From Aldersonia sp. NBC_00410 (GTDB lineage Bacteria; Actinomycetota; Actinomycetes; Mycobacteriales; Mycobacteriaceae): DNA of 64,000 bases. The notes under the pieces were generated by a model. That model was not told the DNA's origin, did not search any database, and saw only the letters and a list, made by a program, of their open reading frames with translations. Location of the stretch: positions 1-64,000 of the forward strand of contig NZ_JAPENM010000006.1 of assembly GCF_026342035.1 (NCBI RefSeq), given 5' to 3'. Shown piece after piece: positions 47,087 through 56,524 of the stretch. The translations under genes were made by a program, and so were the position numbers. Numbering within the stretch: the first letter of the stretch is position 1; the number at the start of each line of letters is the position of its first letter.

Positions 47087-50000
47087 AGCCCGCGCGGGGT
47101 CGGGGAGAAACCCGCGCCGGTGAGCAGCCGGCCGATCGCGCTCCCATGCGCGGTCTCACCGTCGATCCGCTCGACCAGGATCGACGAGACGCGGCGGTGC
47201 TTCACCAGGCCGGCCAGTGCTTCGGCGGCCTGCGACAACACCGACTCGTCGGTGCTGAAGGACAGCAACGACTTTCCGCCGCGTTCGACGAACAGCACGA
47301 GTTCGCCGTCGATGAGCACGACCATGGCGCCCGCCTTACGGCCCGGCAGGTGTCCGGTTTCGGTGACGCCGGCCGGCCAGGCGAGCGCGGCGCCGTAGGG
47401 GTTGGCGGGGTCGCAGGCAGCGAGCGCGATTGCGACCCGGTCGCGGCGGTCGTCATCCTGCGCACGCACCCGGTCGACGACATCGGAGGTGGCGAATTGC
47501 GCGCCGCCGAGTCCGTTGACGAAGTAGCCGCGCCGGCAGCGGCCGCTGTCCTCGAAGCCGGTCAGCACGCGGTACATCAGTGAGAAACCGCCCGGCACTT
47601 CCTCGTTCATCACCGAGCCGCGGGTGACGATGCCGTAGCGGTCGAGCAGGAGGTCGGCGGTGGCGTGCGCGAGGACGGTGGCATCGGGCTCGGGGGTGGG
47701 TAACAGCGCCCAGCGGCCGGACACCGTCGGCGGCCCGGATCGGGTCGGCATCGCCGGGCGCGGCACCGGACGGTATGCGCGCGTGCGGGGTGCGCGCCGC
47801 GGCGTGCGGTGGCTCGTGGTGGTACGGGTGGTCCCCGACATGAGCGCGCGCAGCGGCGCGAGCGTGTCCCCGGACAGGAAACCGGCCCAGACCAGATCCC
47901 ACAGGGCTGCAGTGAGTTTCGTGTCGTCCACGGCGGCACCGAGTGCGGCGCCGACGGCGTCGGAGAGTTGCCGGAAGAAGAACGCGCCACCGCTGTCGAG
48001 CTGGGCGAGGATCTGCTCGTGCAGTTCGGTGAATTCGATCTCGGTGGCCGACGGCAGCGTCAGCGGCGCCTGCTCGGCCAGGTGCAGGCACACCCAGCCG
48101 TCCTTGGCGGTGATCGAACCGCGGCCCGACCAGAGCACCTCGCCGGTGGCGGTGAGTTCGTCCAGCATCGCCGGTGCATAGTCGGCGACGCGGCTGGGCA
48201 GGATCAGCGATTCCCACGCCGACGCCGGAATGGGCACGCCCGCAAGCTGTTCCACCACGGTTGCGACACCGTCCACGCCGCGTAGTTGGGCGGCTCCGTT
48301 GTCACCGCCGCGTAGCTGTCCGCCGAGGTGCTGCCAGGAGGGCAGAAACCGGCCCAGCGCGGCGGTGGAGACCGGCTCGATCTCGGCGCGCGCCGCGGCG
48401 AGCGACCGGCGCCGCAATCGGCGCAGTACCTCGGTGTCGCACCACTCGGCACCGGTGCTGCCCGGACGGAACTCGCCGGCCACGACCCGGCGTTCGGCGG
48501 CGAGTTTCTGCAGGGCGGCGGCGGCGATCGCTGTGCCGATCGCGAACCGCGCCGCGACCGCGGTGGTGGCGAAGGGTCCGTGCGTGCGGGCGTAGCGGGC
48601 GATGAGGTCGCCGAGCGGGTCGGCGACCGGCTCGGCGAATGCCGTCGGCGTGCCGACCGGCAGGGGGACACCGAGCGCGTCGCGCATCCGGCCGGCATCC
48701 TCGACGGCGATCCACCAGGTGCTGCCCGCATAACCGACGGTGAGCGCCCGCCGGGCCGCGGCGAGTTCGGCGAGGTACTCCGCGGCGGGACCGTCGGTGC
48801 GTTCGTCGATTTCGGCGAGCGTCGACGGCCCGAGCAGGCGCAGCAGATCCGCGACGCCCTCTGCATCCCGGGCGTGCCGGTCGGCGGGCAGCCGCTGCAG
48901 TTCCTGCTCGGTGCGCCCGATGACGTCGGCGTCGAGCAACTCGCGCAACTCGACCCGACCGAGCAGTTCGCTGAGCAGTGTGGAATCCAGCGACAGTGCC
49001 GCGGCGCGCCGTTCGGCGAGTGGGCTGTCGCCCTCGTACATGAACGCGCCCACATAGTCGAACAGCAGCGCGTTCGCGAACGGCGACGGTGATTGTGTCT
49101 CGACCTCGACGATGCGCAGCCGGCGCTGCGACAACCGCCCGAAAAGCTCACGCAGGGCGGGCAGGTCGTAAACGTCCTGCAGGCACTCCCGGACCGACTC
49201 GAGCAGGATCGGAAACGTCGGGTACTTGCGTGCCACCTCCAGCAGTTGCGCCGATCGTTGCCGCTGCTGCCACAGCGGTGCACGCTTACCGGGGTCGCGG
49301 CGCGGCAGCAGCAGCGCGCGCGCCGCGCACTCACGGAAGCGGGACGCGAACAACGCCGAGCCGCCGACCTGTTCGGTGACCAGCTCCTCGATCTCGTCGT
49401 GCTCGAAGACGAACAGGTCCGCACCGGGCGGCTCGTCGTCGGTGTCGGGCAACCGAATGATGATGCCGTCGTCGCCCGCTGTCGGCGCCGCGTCCACCCC
49501 GTAGCGCTCGCGCAGGCGCGCACCGATCGCGAGCGCCCACGGCGCGTGCACGGGCAACCCGAACGGTGAGTGCAGCACGAGCCGCCAATCGCCGAGTTCG
49601 TCGCGGAAGCGTTCGACGACCAGCGTCCGATCCGAGGGGGTCTGGCCGGTCGCGGTGCGCTGTTCGTCGATCAGCGCAAGCAGGTTGGTGATCGCGTTGT
49701 CGTCGAGACCGGCATCGCGGCAACGCTTCTCGATGGCGGTTCGGTTCTTGCCGCTAGCCTCGCGCAGGAACGCCCCGAGCGCTTCACCGAGTTCGGCGGG
49801 GCGACCGAGGCCATCGCCGTGCCAGAACGGCAGCCGCCCGGGCTGACCGTAGGCGGGGCTGACCATCACGCGGTCATGGGTGATCTCCTCGATCCGCCAA
49901 CTGGTGGCGCCGAGTGCGAAGACGTCCCCGACGCGGGATTCGTAGACCATCTCCTCGTCGAGTTCGCCTACCCTGGAGTTCCGTTCGCCGACCATGTAGA

Positions 50001-51597
50001 CGGCGAATAGGCCGCGGTCGGGGATGGTGCCGCCCGAGGTGACCGCGAGCCGTTGTGCGCCCGGGCGGCCGGTGAGTGTGCCTGCATCGCGGTCCCAGAC
50101 GAGCCGCGGCCGCAATTCGGCGAATTCGTCGGAGGGGTATCGGCCCGACAGCAGGTCGAGCGTCGACTCGTACGCCGACCGCGGCAGGGTGGCGAAACTG
50201 CCCGTCCGCCGGACCGCGTCGAACCAGACGTCGACATCGAGCGGTTCGAGCGCGCACGCCGCGACCGTCTGCTGGGCGAGTACGTCGAGCGGATTCGCCG
50301 GGATGCGCAGCGACTCGATTTGGCCGGCTGTCATGCGCATCGACGCCACCGCGCAATGGATCACGTCGGTGCGGTGCTTGGGAAACAACACGCCCCGCGA
50401 GATCTCGCCGACCTGATGGCCCGCCCGGCCGACCCGCTGTAGCCCGCTCGACACCGACGGCGGTGCCTCCACCTGGACAACGAGATCGACTGCACCCATG
50501 TCAATTCCGAGTTCGAGGCTGCTGGTCGCGACCACACAGCGCAGCCGTCCGGATTTCAGGTCGTCCTCGATGAGCGCGCGCTGGTCCTTGCTGACCGAGC
50601 CGTGGTGCGCACGAGCGAGCAACGCTTCGGCGCCGTGGTTGACCTCGCCGGTGGCGCCGATCAACGAGGGCGGCGCGTGCGCGGTGTCGACGCCGTTGCC
50701 GACGCGCTCGGCGTACACCTCGTTCAGCCGCGCCGTGAGCCGTTCGGCGAGTCGGCGCGAGTTTGCGAAAACGATCGAGGAACGGTGCGCGAGAACGAGA
50801 TCGACGATGTTCTCCTCGACATGCGGCCAGATCGAACCGGCCGAGTGCTCGCCGTTTTCGTCGGTGACACCGAGTTCGGTCATGTCCTCGATCGGCACCT
50901 TCACCGTCAGATCGAAGGTCTTCGGTGCGGGCGGGGACACGATGGTGATCGGCGCGACACCGGTGAGGAACCGGCCCACCTCCTGGGGCGGGCGCACCGT
51001 CGCGGAAAGTCCGATGCGTTGCGCGGGGCGTTCGAGTTGGGCGTCGAGCCGTTCGAGCGTCAACGCCAGATGCGCGCCGCGCTTGGAGCCGGCGATGGCG
51101 TGCACCTCGTCGACGATCACGGTGGTGACTTCGTCGAGCGTCTCCCGTGTTGCCGAGGTGAGCATGAGGTAGAGCGACTCGGGCGTGGTGATGAGGATGT
51201 CGGGCGGGGTGCGAGCCAGCAGCCGTCGGTCCGCCGGGCTGGTGTCACCGGAGCGAACGCCGACGGTGATGTCGGGCAGCGGCAGATCGAGCCGCGCCGC
51301 GGTTTGGGTCACGCCGACCAGGGGCGAGCGCAGATTGCGTTCCACGTCCACGGCCAGCGCCTTGAGCGGGGAGACGTAGACGACCGAGGTCTTCCCGGTC
51401 CGCTCGGCGCGGTTCGCGAGCTGATCGATCGACCAGAGGAAGGCGGAGAGTGTCTTGCCCGAACCGGTCGGCGCGATCACCAGGGTGTGCTCGCCGCGCG
51501 AGATCGCATCCCACGCGCCGAGCTGTGCGGCCGTCGGCGCCGGGAAGGCGCCGTCGAACCACTGCTGGGTGGCGGGTGAGAACTGCACGGTGTACAT
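47068..51597 (-). CDS. lhr: Large helicase Lhr
   Basis: Very large SF2 DNA helicase of the Lhr family, about 1509 residues, induced by DNA damage in mycobacteria and moving 3'-5' on DNA (family knowledge). Motifs: Walker A APTGSGKTLSAFLW, TPESLYLML, DEVH box VDEVHAIAGSKRGAHL, RIGLSATVRPP, and helicase C-terminal VATSSLELGIDMG then QRVGRAGHQVG. A winged-helix and the long C-terminal Lhr core follow. ATG at 51597 is preferred; in-frame starts at 51624 and 51678 would add 9 or 27 residues. The gap to nei is short, suggesting a repair operon lhr-nei. Confidence 0.94.
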   Translation of the reverse strand: MYTVQFSPATQQWFDGAFPAPTAAQLGAWDAISRGEHTLVIAPTGSGKTLSAFLWSIDQLANRAERTGKTSVVYVSPLKALAVDVERNLRSPLVGVTQTAARLDLPLPDITVGVRSGDTSPADRRLLARTPPDILITTPESLYLMLTSATRETLDEVTTVIVDEVHAIAGSKRGAHLALTLERLDAQLERPAQRIGLSATVRPPQEVGRFLTGVAPITIVSPPAPKTFDLTVKVPIEDMTELGVTDENGEHSAGSIWPHVEENIVDLVLAHRSSIVFANSRRLAERLTARLNEVYAERVGNGVDTAHAPPSLIGATGEVNHGAEALLARAHHGSVSKDQRALIEDDLKSGRLRCVVATSSLELGIDMGAVDLVVQVEAPPSVSSGLQRVGRAGHQVGEISRGVLFPKHRTDVIHCAVASMRMTAGQIESLRIPANPLDVLAQQTVAACALEPLDVDVWFDAVRRTGSFATLPRSAYESTLDLLSGRYPSDEFAELRPRLVWDRDAGTLTGRPGAQRLAVTSGGTIPDRGLFAVYMVGERNSRVGELDEEMVYESRVGDVFALGATSWRIEEITHDRVMVSPAYGQPGRLPFWHGDGLGRPAELGEALGAFLREASGKNRTAIEKRCRDAGLDDNAITNLLALIDEQRTATGQTPSDRTLVVERFRDELGDWRLVLHSPFGLPVHAPWALAIGARLRERYGVDAAPTAGDDGIIIRLPDTDDEPPGADLFVFEHDEIEELVTEQVGGSALFASRFRECAARALLLPRRDPGKRAPLWQQRQRSAQLLEVARKYPTFPILLESVRECLQDVYDLPALRELFGRLSQRRLRIVEVETQSPSPFANALLFDYVGAFMYEGDSPLAERRAAALSLDSTLLSELLGRVELRELLDADVIGRTEQELQRLPADRHARDAEGVADLLRLLGPSTLAEIDERTDGPAAEYLAELAAARRALTVGYAGSTWWIAVEDAGRMRDALGVPLPVGTPTAFAEPVADPLGDLIARYARTHGPFATTAVAARFAIGTAIAAAALQKLAAERRVVAGEFRPGSTGAEWCDTEVLRRLRRRSLAAARAEIEPVSTAALGRFLPSWQHLGGQLRGGDNGAAQLRGVDGVATVVEQLAGVPIPASAWESLILPSRVADYAPAMLDELTATGEVLWSGRGSITAKDGWVCLHLAEQAPLTLPSATEIEFTELHEQILAQLDSGGAFFFRQLSDAVGAALGAAVDDTKLTAALWDLVWAGFLSGDTLAPLRALMSGTTRTTTSHRTPRRAPRTRAYRPVPRPAMPTRSGPPTVSGRWALLPTPEPDATVLAHATADLLLDRYGIVTRGSVMNEEVPGGFSLMYRVLTGFEDSGRCRRGYFVNGLGGAQFATSDVVDRVRAQDDDRRDRVAIALAACDPANPYGAALAWPAGVTETGHLPGRKAGAMVVLIDGELVLFVERGGKSLLSFSTDESVLSQAAEALAGLVKHRRVSSILVERIDGETAHGSAIGRLLTGAGFSPTPRGLRLRRV

Positions 51598-51730
51598 CTT
51601 GCGCCGCGGGTCCGACAGGATCATCCGGACGGGGAACCACCGCCCAGTTTTCGAGCGGGAGCGCGGGATCCCGCGCACGGTGCCGGAAACTGGGCGCGGA
51701 TGTTCGGTAGCGCCGAGTAGCGTCTACCCG

Positions 51731-52303
51731 ATGGCGACGGTGGTTCGACTCCTTCTGGTGAGTCACGCCAGTACCGAGGCGCTGCGCAATGCGCGATTCC
51801 CGGCCGATGAACCGCTCAACGAGACCGGGCGGAAGGCGGCCGCCGGTGCGGCGTGGCTGAGTGCGCACAAGCTGCAGGTGGCCCCGGAGCTTCGGACGCG
51901 GGAGACGGCGTCGGCGCTCGGAGTAGAGGGACACGCCGAGCCCGAACTGCGCGACGTCGACTACGGAAAATGGCGCGGCCTGTCGATGGACGACGTACCG
52001 GTCGAGCAATTGTCGGCGTGGCTGTCCGATCCCGCTGCCCGGCCGCACGGTGGCGAGTCGATCGTGGAGTTGATCGCCCGGGTGGCCGGGTGGTTGACCG
52101 CCGTCGCAGCCGCGGAGACCGACACGCTCGCTGTGACCCATCCTGCTGTCGTGCGTGCAGCGCTGTTGGTGACGCTGAAGGCACCGGCCCAGTCGTTCTG
52201 GCGAATCGACATCGCGCCGCTCACTGTCACGCGGTTGCACTGCCGCGGCGGGGTGTGGACATTGCGGGGAACGGGCCACGATTCGCCGCGCTTGACGCCT
52301 TAG
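51731..52303 (+). CDS. Histidine phosphatase superfamily protein with a degenerate RHG motif
   Basis: A 190-residue phosphoglycerate mutase-fold protein. The nucleophile motif normally reads RHG; here it is SHA in RLLLVSHASTEALRN, so the first phosphate-binding arginine is missing while the histidine stays. A later arginine (ELRTRETASALG), a glutamate region (PHGGES) and the second histidine (LAVTHPAVVRAALL) are present. It may be a weak phosphatase or act on an unusual substrate. Divergent from lhr, 133 bases apart, and converging on the OsmC gene. Confidence 0.82.
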   Translation: MATVVRLLLVSHASTEALRNARFPADEPLNETGRKAAAGAAWLSAHKLQVAPELRTRETASALGVEGHAEPELRDVDYGKWRGLSMDDVPVEQLSAWLSDPAARPHGGESIVELIARVAGWLTAVAAAETDTLAVTHPAVVRAALLVTLKAPAQSFWRIDIAPLTVTRLHCRGGVWTLRGTGHDSPRLTP

Positions 52304-52304
52304 C

Positions 52305-52811
52305 TCATGACCGGGTGGTGACCTCGATCTGTGGCGCCGCCCGCAGCGTTTGGTACACCACGCAATAGCGCTCGGTCAGCCGCTGCAGCGTTGCCAGTTG
52401 CTCGGCGTCGGCATCGGTATCCAGCTCGAAGGCCAGCCGGATCGACCGGAAGCCGACCGGCGCGGTCTTGTCCACGCCTAGTGTGCCGCGGAAATCGAGG
52501 TCACCTTCGGCGCGGACCGTGCCGGAACGAATGTCGAGTCCGAGCGAGGTCGCGACGGCGCGCAGGGTCACGCCGGCACAGGCGACGAGTGCCTCGAGCA
52601 GCATGTCCCCGGAGCAGGCCAGGGTGCCGTCGCCGCCGGTTGCCGGATGCAGCCCGGCTTCGACCACCGCCCGGCCGGTCTCGACCTTGCAGGACACGCC
52701 GAGGGCATCGAGTTCGCCGTTGGCGCGCAGCGTGATCAGTGCGCTGCCAGGATCGTCGCGATACCGCTGCTTGAGCGGGGTCTGGATGGCGCGTAGGTCG
52801 TCGGCATGCAT
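52305..52811 (-). CDS. OsmC-family peroxidase-like protein
   Basis: A 168-residue OsmC/Ohr-type protein. The two reactive cysteines are in ALVACAGVTLRAVA and ERYCVVYQTL, matching the paired-Cys arrangement that reduces organic hydroperoxides. MLLEALVACAG on a long helix is the family core. Ends 2 bases from the histidine phosphatase stop on the other strand. Exact substrate (hydroperoxide or other) cannot be read. Confidence 0.88.
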   Translation of the reverse strand: MHADDLRAIQTPLKQRYRDDPGSALITLRANGELDALGVSCKVETGRAVVEAGLHPATGGDGTLACSGDMLLEALVACAGVTLRAVATSLGLDIRSGTVRAEGDLDFRGTLGVDKTAPVGFRSIRLAFELDTDADAEQLATLQRLTERYCVVYQTLRAAPQIEVTTRS

Positions 52812-52974
52812 CGTGTCCTCCGGGGTCGTGGGCGTACCTCCTCGTATACGCCCAGGTGCGCGTAGACGTTCACCGAATCAGTGGGTTGCGATGGCCGGCG
52901 GATGGTCCTCGCGACCGGACCGAGTCTCGGGCGAGAGATCGGAACCTGTCGGTGCCCCTCGATACACTTCGATC

Positions 52975-54348
52975 ATGCTGGGGGGCATAGATATTGCGGA
53001 GGCGTTGGACGCGCTCGACGCGGCGGTGTCCATGGTCGCCGGGCTCGATTTCGAGGCGATGAGCAGCGCTGGCCGGTTGGCGGTGCTGCGCGAGCTCGAG
53101 GCCGCTTCTCGGCGGCAGACCAGCGTGGGTTATGAACTGCTGCAAAGCCTTCGCGATCATCGGACGCTCGCGGATTTCGGTGGCGAGAATACGCATCAGG
53201 TCGTGGCGGACGCGTTGCGGATCACCCGGCTGGACGCGAAGAAACGCTTCGACACCGCCGAGCAGTTGGCGTCACGCGCCTCGTTCACCGGGGAGCCGCT
53301 GGTACCGGAGCTGGCGGCGACCGCCGAGGGTGTCCGGAGCGGCGTGCTCGGTGACGGGCATGTGCAGGTGATCCGCTCGTTTCTCAAACATCTGCCGCAT
53401 GCGATCGACGCCGGCACCCGCGAGCACGCGGAGGCGCAGCTGGCGGGATTTGCGGAGTCGATGCGCCCGGATGAGTTGCGCAAGGTCGCCGACCGGCTTG
53501 CGGCGTATCTGAACCCGGACGGGGAGTTCGATGAGATCGACCGGGCCCGCAAACGCGGGCTCTGGCTCGGTAAACAGGACTTGGACGGGATGAGTAGCTT
53601 GACCGGACGCCTCGATCCGGAATTGCGGGCCTTGTTCGAGCCGATCCTCGAGAAGCTCGCCGCTCCCGGGATGTGCAACCCGGCGGATGAGTCGCCGCGG
53701 GTGGATGGTGAGCCGGACGAGGAGACCTCCCGGCGAGACAACCGCTCGATGGGTCAGCGGCACCACGATGCGGTCAAGGCGATGTGCCGCGCCCTGCTCG
53801 CTTCCGGTGAGCTGGGTCGGCATCGGGGCCTGCCGGTGACGGTGATCGTGTCCACCACGCTGCAAGAACTGAAGGACCTGGCGGGGCCGGCCGCGACGGC
53901 GGGCGGGTCACTGCTGCCGATGCGGGACCTGGTGCGGATGGCCGCGCACGCGCACCACTATCTGTGCATTTTCGATGACGTTGATCAACGGGTGTGGAAT
54001 CTGGGCCGGTCCAAGCGGATCGCATCCCCGGATCAGCGGATCGTGTTGCATGCGCGCGATATCGGCTGCAGCTACCCCGGGTGCACCATGGCTGGCTACC
54101 GCGCCGAGGCCCACCACGTGCGCGAGTGGGCCGATGGCGGCGCGACCGATATCGAGAACCTGACCTTCGTGTGCCCGGCGCATCACAAACTGGCCGGCCC
54201 TGGTGAGGATCAGTGGCGCACCCACCGCTACCGCGGCCACACAGCCTGGATCCCACCAAGGCATGTCGACCCGCGACAACGCCCAAGGATCAACCACTTC
54301 CACCACCCGGGTGACACGCTCACCGACAACGACGGCGATCCGCCGTGA
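52975..54348 (+). CDS. 13E12 (DUF222) protein with HNH endonuclease domain
   Basis: A 457-residue protein of the 13E12/DUF222 repeat family, common as multiple copies in mycobacteria and Nocardia genomes. The N-terminal DUF222 region is helical (IDIAEALDALDAAVSM to about residue 300). The C-terminal HNH domain has zinc-type cysteines in CSYPGCTMAGYRAEAHHVREW followed by NLTFVCPAHHKL, with the conserved H-H and N-x-x-x-L-C-x-x-H-H. ATG at 52975 gives the usual MLGG start. Whether it is active or linked to mobility is unknown; no terminal repeats were noticed around it. Confidence 0.88.
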   Translation: MLGGIDIAEALDALDAAVSMVAGLDFEAMSSAGRLAVLRELEAASRRQTSVGYELLQSLRDHRTLADFGGENTHQVVADALRITRLDAKKRFDTAEQLASRASFTGEPLVPELAATAEGVRSGVLGDGHVQVIRSFLKHLPHAIDAGTREHAEAQLAGFAESMRPDELRKVADRLAAYLNPDGEFDEIDRARKRGLWLGKQDLDGMSSLTGRLDPELRALFEPILEKLAAPGMCNPADESPRVDGEPDEETSRRDNRSMGQRHHDAVKAMCRALLASGELGRHRGLPVTVIVSTTLQELKDLAGPAATAGGSLLPMRDLVRMAAHAHHYLCIFDDVDQRVWNLGRSKRIASPDQRIVLHARDIGCSYPGCTMAGYRAEAHHVREWADGGATDIENLTFVCPAHHKLAGPGEDQWRTHRYRGHTAWIPPRHVDPRQRPRINHFHHPGDTLTDNDGDPP

Positions 54349-54381
54349 CCGCCCGCCCGCTCTCGGGGCAGGCTCGCGCGG

Positions 54382-55887
54382 CTACCCGAAGTCCACCCCC
54401 TGCGCCAGCGGCAGCTCGTCGGAGTAGTTGATCGTGTTCGTCGCCCGGCGCATGTAGCCCTGCCAGGCGTCCGTGCCGGATTCGCGGCCACCGCCGGTCT
54501 CCTTCTCGCCACCGAACGCGCCGCCGATCTCGGCGCCCGAGGTGCCGATATTGACGTTCGCGATTCCGCAGTCCGAGCCGTCCGCGGCCAGGAAACGCTC
54601 GGCCTCGCGTTGGTCGGTGGTGAAGATCGACGACGAGAGTCCTTGCGGCACATCGTTGTGTAGTGCAATTGCTTCGTCGAGGGTGTCGTAGGTGAGCACG
54701 TACAGAATTGGGGCAAACGTCTCTTCGCGCACCACCGACGTCTGCGCCGGCATCCGCACGATCGCCGGACGCACATAGAACGACTCGGATCCGTTGACGT
54801 CCACCCGTTCGCCGCCGGTCACGTCACCGCCGTCGCTGCGGGCTTTGTCCAGCGCGGTCTGCATCCCGTCGTAGGCGCGTTCGTCGATCAGTGGGCCGAC
54901 GAGCACGCCCTCGTCGAACGGATCGCCCACGCGCAGCCGGGCATAGGCAGAGGCGATACGGTCGGTCAGCTCATCGGCCACCGAACGATGAGCTATCAAC
55001 CGCCGCAACGTCGTACACCGCTGCCCGGCGGTGCCTGCTGCCGAGAACACGATGCCGCGGACTGCCAGTTCAATGTCCGCCGACTGCGTCACGACCGCAC
55101 CGTTGTTGCCGCCGAGCTCGAGCAGACAGCGTCCGAAGCGGGCCGCGACGCGAGGAGCCACGATCCGACCCATCCGCACCGATCCCGTCGCGGACAGCAA
55201 CGCGACGCGGGCATCGTCGACGAGGCGCTCGCCGACGGCACCGCCGCCCTGCACCAACTGATGTACATCCGGGTCGGCGCCGGTATCCAGGCACGCCTGC
55301 CGCAGCAACGCCGCGCAGGCATGGGCGGTCAACGGGGTGGCCTCCGACGGCTTCCACACCACGGTGTCCCCGCAGACCAAGGCGATCGCGGTGTTCCACG
55401 ACCAGACCGCGACGGGGAAGTTGAACGCGGAGATAACCCCGACCACGCCGAGCGGATGCCAGGTCTCCATCAGCCGGTGTCCCGGCCGCTCCGATGCCAT
55501 CGTCCTGCCGTACAGCTGGCGCGACAGGCCGACCGCGAACTCGCAGATATCGATCATTTCCTGGACCTCGCCGAGGGCCTCGGATTCGATCTTGCCCGCC
55601 TCCAGCGTCACCAGCGCGGCGAGCGTCGCCTTGTGCTCGCTGAGCAACTCGCCCAATCGCCGGACGACGGCGGCGCGCTGTGGTGCCGGCAGCGTTCGCC
55701 AGCGAACGAATGCGTTGTGGGCCAAAGTGATCGCGTGATCGACATCGTCGGGTGTGCTGATCGCCACGGTGCCGAACCGTTCGCCCGTGATCGGGCTGCG
55801 AGCGGTGAGGCCCGATCCGGTGTCGAGCGCAACGGGCGCATCGAGGCCGTGCAGTGCGTCGGTGAGCCGAGTATGCAGCGTTGACAT
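54382..55887 (-). CDS. pcd: Piperideine-6-carboxylate (aldehyde) dehydrogenase Pcd
   Basis: Aldehyde dehydrogenase of 501 residues. In this neighbourhood it oxidises piperideine-6-carboxylate, made by Lat, to alpha-aminoadipate. The nucleophile cysteine is in SAAGTAGQRCTTLRR and the general base in LLELGGNNGAVV; FPVAVWSWNTAIALVCGDTVVWKPSEATPLT forms the NAD site. ATG at 55887 has GGAAGGA 7 bases upstream; 14 further codons are open upstream. It diverges from the Lrp regulator and lat, as in M. tuberculosis. Confidence 0.88.
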   Translation of the reverse strand: MSTLHTRLTDALHGLDAPVALDTGSGLTARSPITGERFGTVAISTPDDVDHAITLAHNAFVRWRTLPAPQRAAVVRRLGELLSEHKATLAALVTLEAGKIESEALGEVQEMIDICEFAVGLSRQLYGRTMASERPGHRLMETWHPLGVVGVISAFNFPVAVWSWNTAIALVCGDTVVWKPSEATPLTAHACAALLRQACLDTGADPDVHQLVQGGGAVGERLVDDARVALLSATGSVRMGRIVAPRVAARFGRCLLELGGNNGAVVTQSADIELAVRGIVFSAAGTAGQRCTTLRRLIAHRSVADELTDRIASAYARLRVGDPFDEGVLVGPLIDERAYDGMQTALDKARSDGGDVTGGERVDVNGSESFYVRPAIVRMPAQTSVVREETFAPILYVLTYDTLDEAIALHNDVPQGLSSSIFTTDQREAERFLAADGSDCGIANVNIGTSGAEIGGAFGGEKETGGGRESGTDAWQGYMRRATNTINYSDELPLAQGVDFG

Positions 55888-55961
55888 TCGGGGTCCTTCC
55901 GTCCGGGTGGGTGGCGTCGTTTCGGCCATGTCGGCGCTATCGGCTGGGTTAGCCTTCGATT

Positions 55962-56456
55962 GTGGCGGAAATATCGAGGCAATCCCCGTCCGTCGCGCCC
56001 GCGCCGCGCGAGGAACCGGCGAAGCCCGCGTTGGACGACATCGATCGGTTGCTCATCCGCGAACTCGTCGTGGATGGTCGCGCCACATTGTCCAATCTCG
56101 CCGAGAAGGCCGGCCTCTCGGTGTCGGCGGTGCAGTCGCGGGTGCGGCGCCTCGAATCTCGCGGGGTGATTCGCGGATACACCGCGAAGGTGGATCCCGC
56201 GGCGCTCGGCCAGATGCTGTCGGCGTTCGTCGCCATCACCCCTCTCGATCCATCGCAGCCGGACGACAGTCCCGCCAGGCTTGCTCACATCCCGGCGATC
56301 GAATCGTGTCACTCGGTGGCCGGCGAGGAAAGCTACGTGCTGATGGTCCGGGTTGCCTCGCCTCAGCACCTCGAACAGCTGCTGCGTGAGATCAGGTCCA
56401 CTGCGTCGGTGAAGACCCGCAGCACGATTATCCTGCAGACATTTTACGACAGATAG
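55962..56456 (+). CDS. lrpA: Lrp/AsnC-family regulator
   Basis: A 164-residue feast/famine regulator. The helix-turn-helix spans TLSNLAEKAGLSVSAVQSRVRRLESRGVIRGYTA (about residues 42-75) and the RAM effector domain follows (VSPLDPSQP-type strand, then SCHSVAGEESYVLMVRV). An unusually polar Pro/Ala N-terminus precedes the core. GTG at 55962. It sits between divergent pcd and the downstream lat, so it probably senses lysine or another amino acid and controls both. It corresponds to lrpA of M. tuberculosis. Confidence 0.92.
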   Translation: MAEISRQSPSVAPAPREEPAKPALDDIDRLLIRELVVDGRATLSNLAEKAGLSVSAVQSRVRRLESRGVIRGYTAKVDPAALGQMLSAFVAITPLDPSQPDDSPARLAHIPAIESCHSVAGEESYVLMVRVASPQHLEQLLREIRSTASVKTRSTIILQTFYDR

Positions 56457-56524
56457 CGAACGTCGCTTAATTGTTCCGGTTGTTGGGTTGTCACGCCGAC
56501 AATTTGACAGGTATCTTCGCGAGT

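Noticed and set aside
52975-54348. Calling the 13E12-type gene a mobile element
   Set aside because: No terminal inverted repeats, target duplication or transposase were seen; only the HNH/DUF222 protein is supported.
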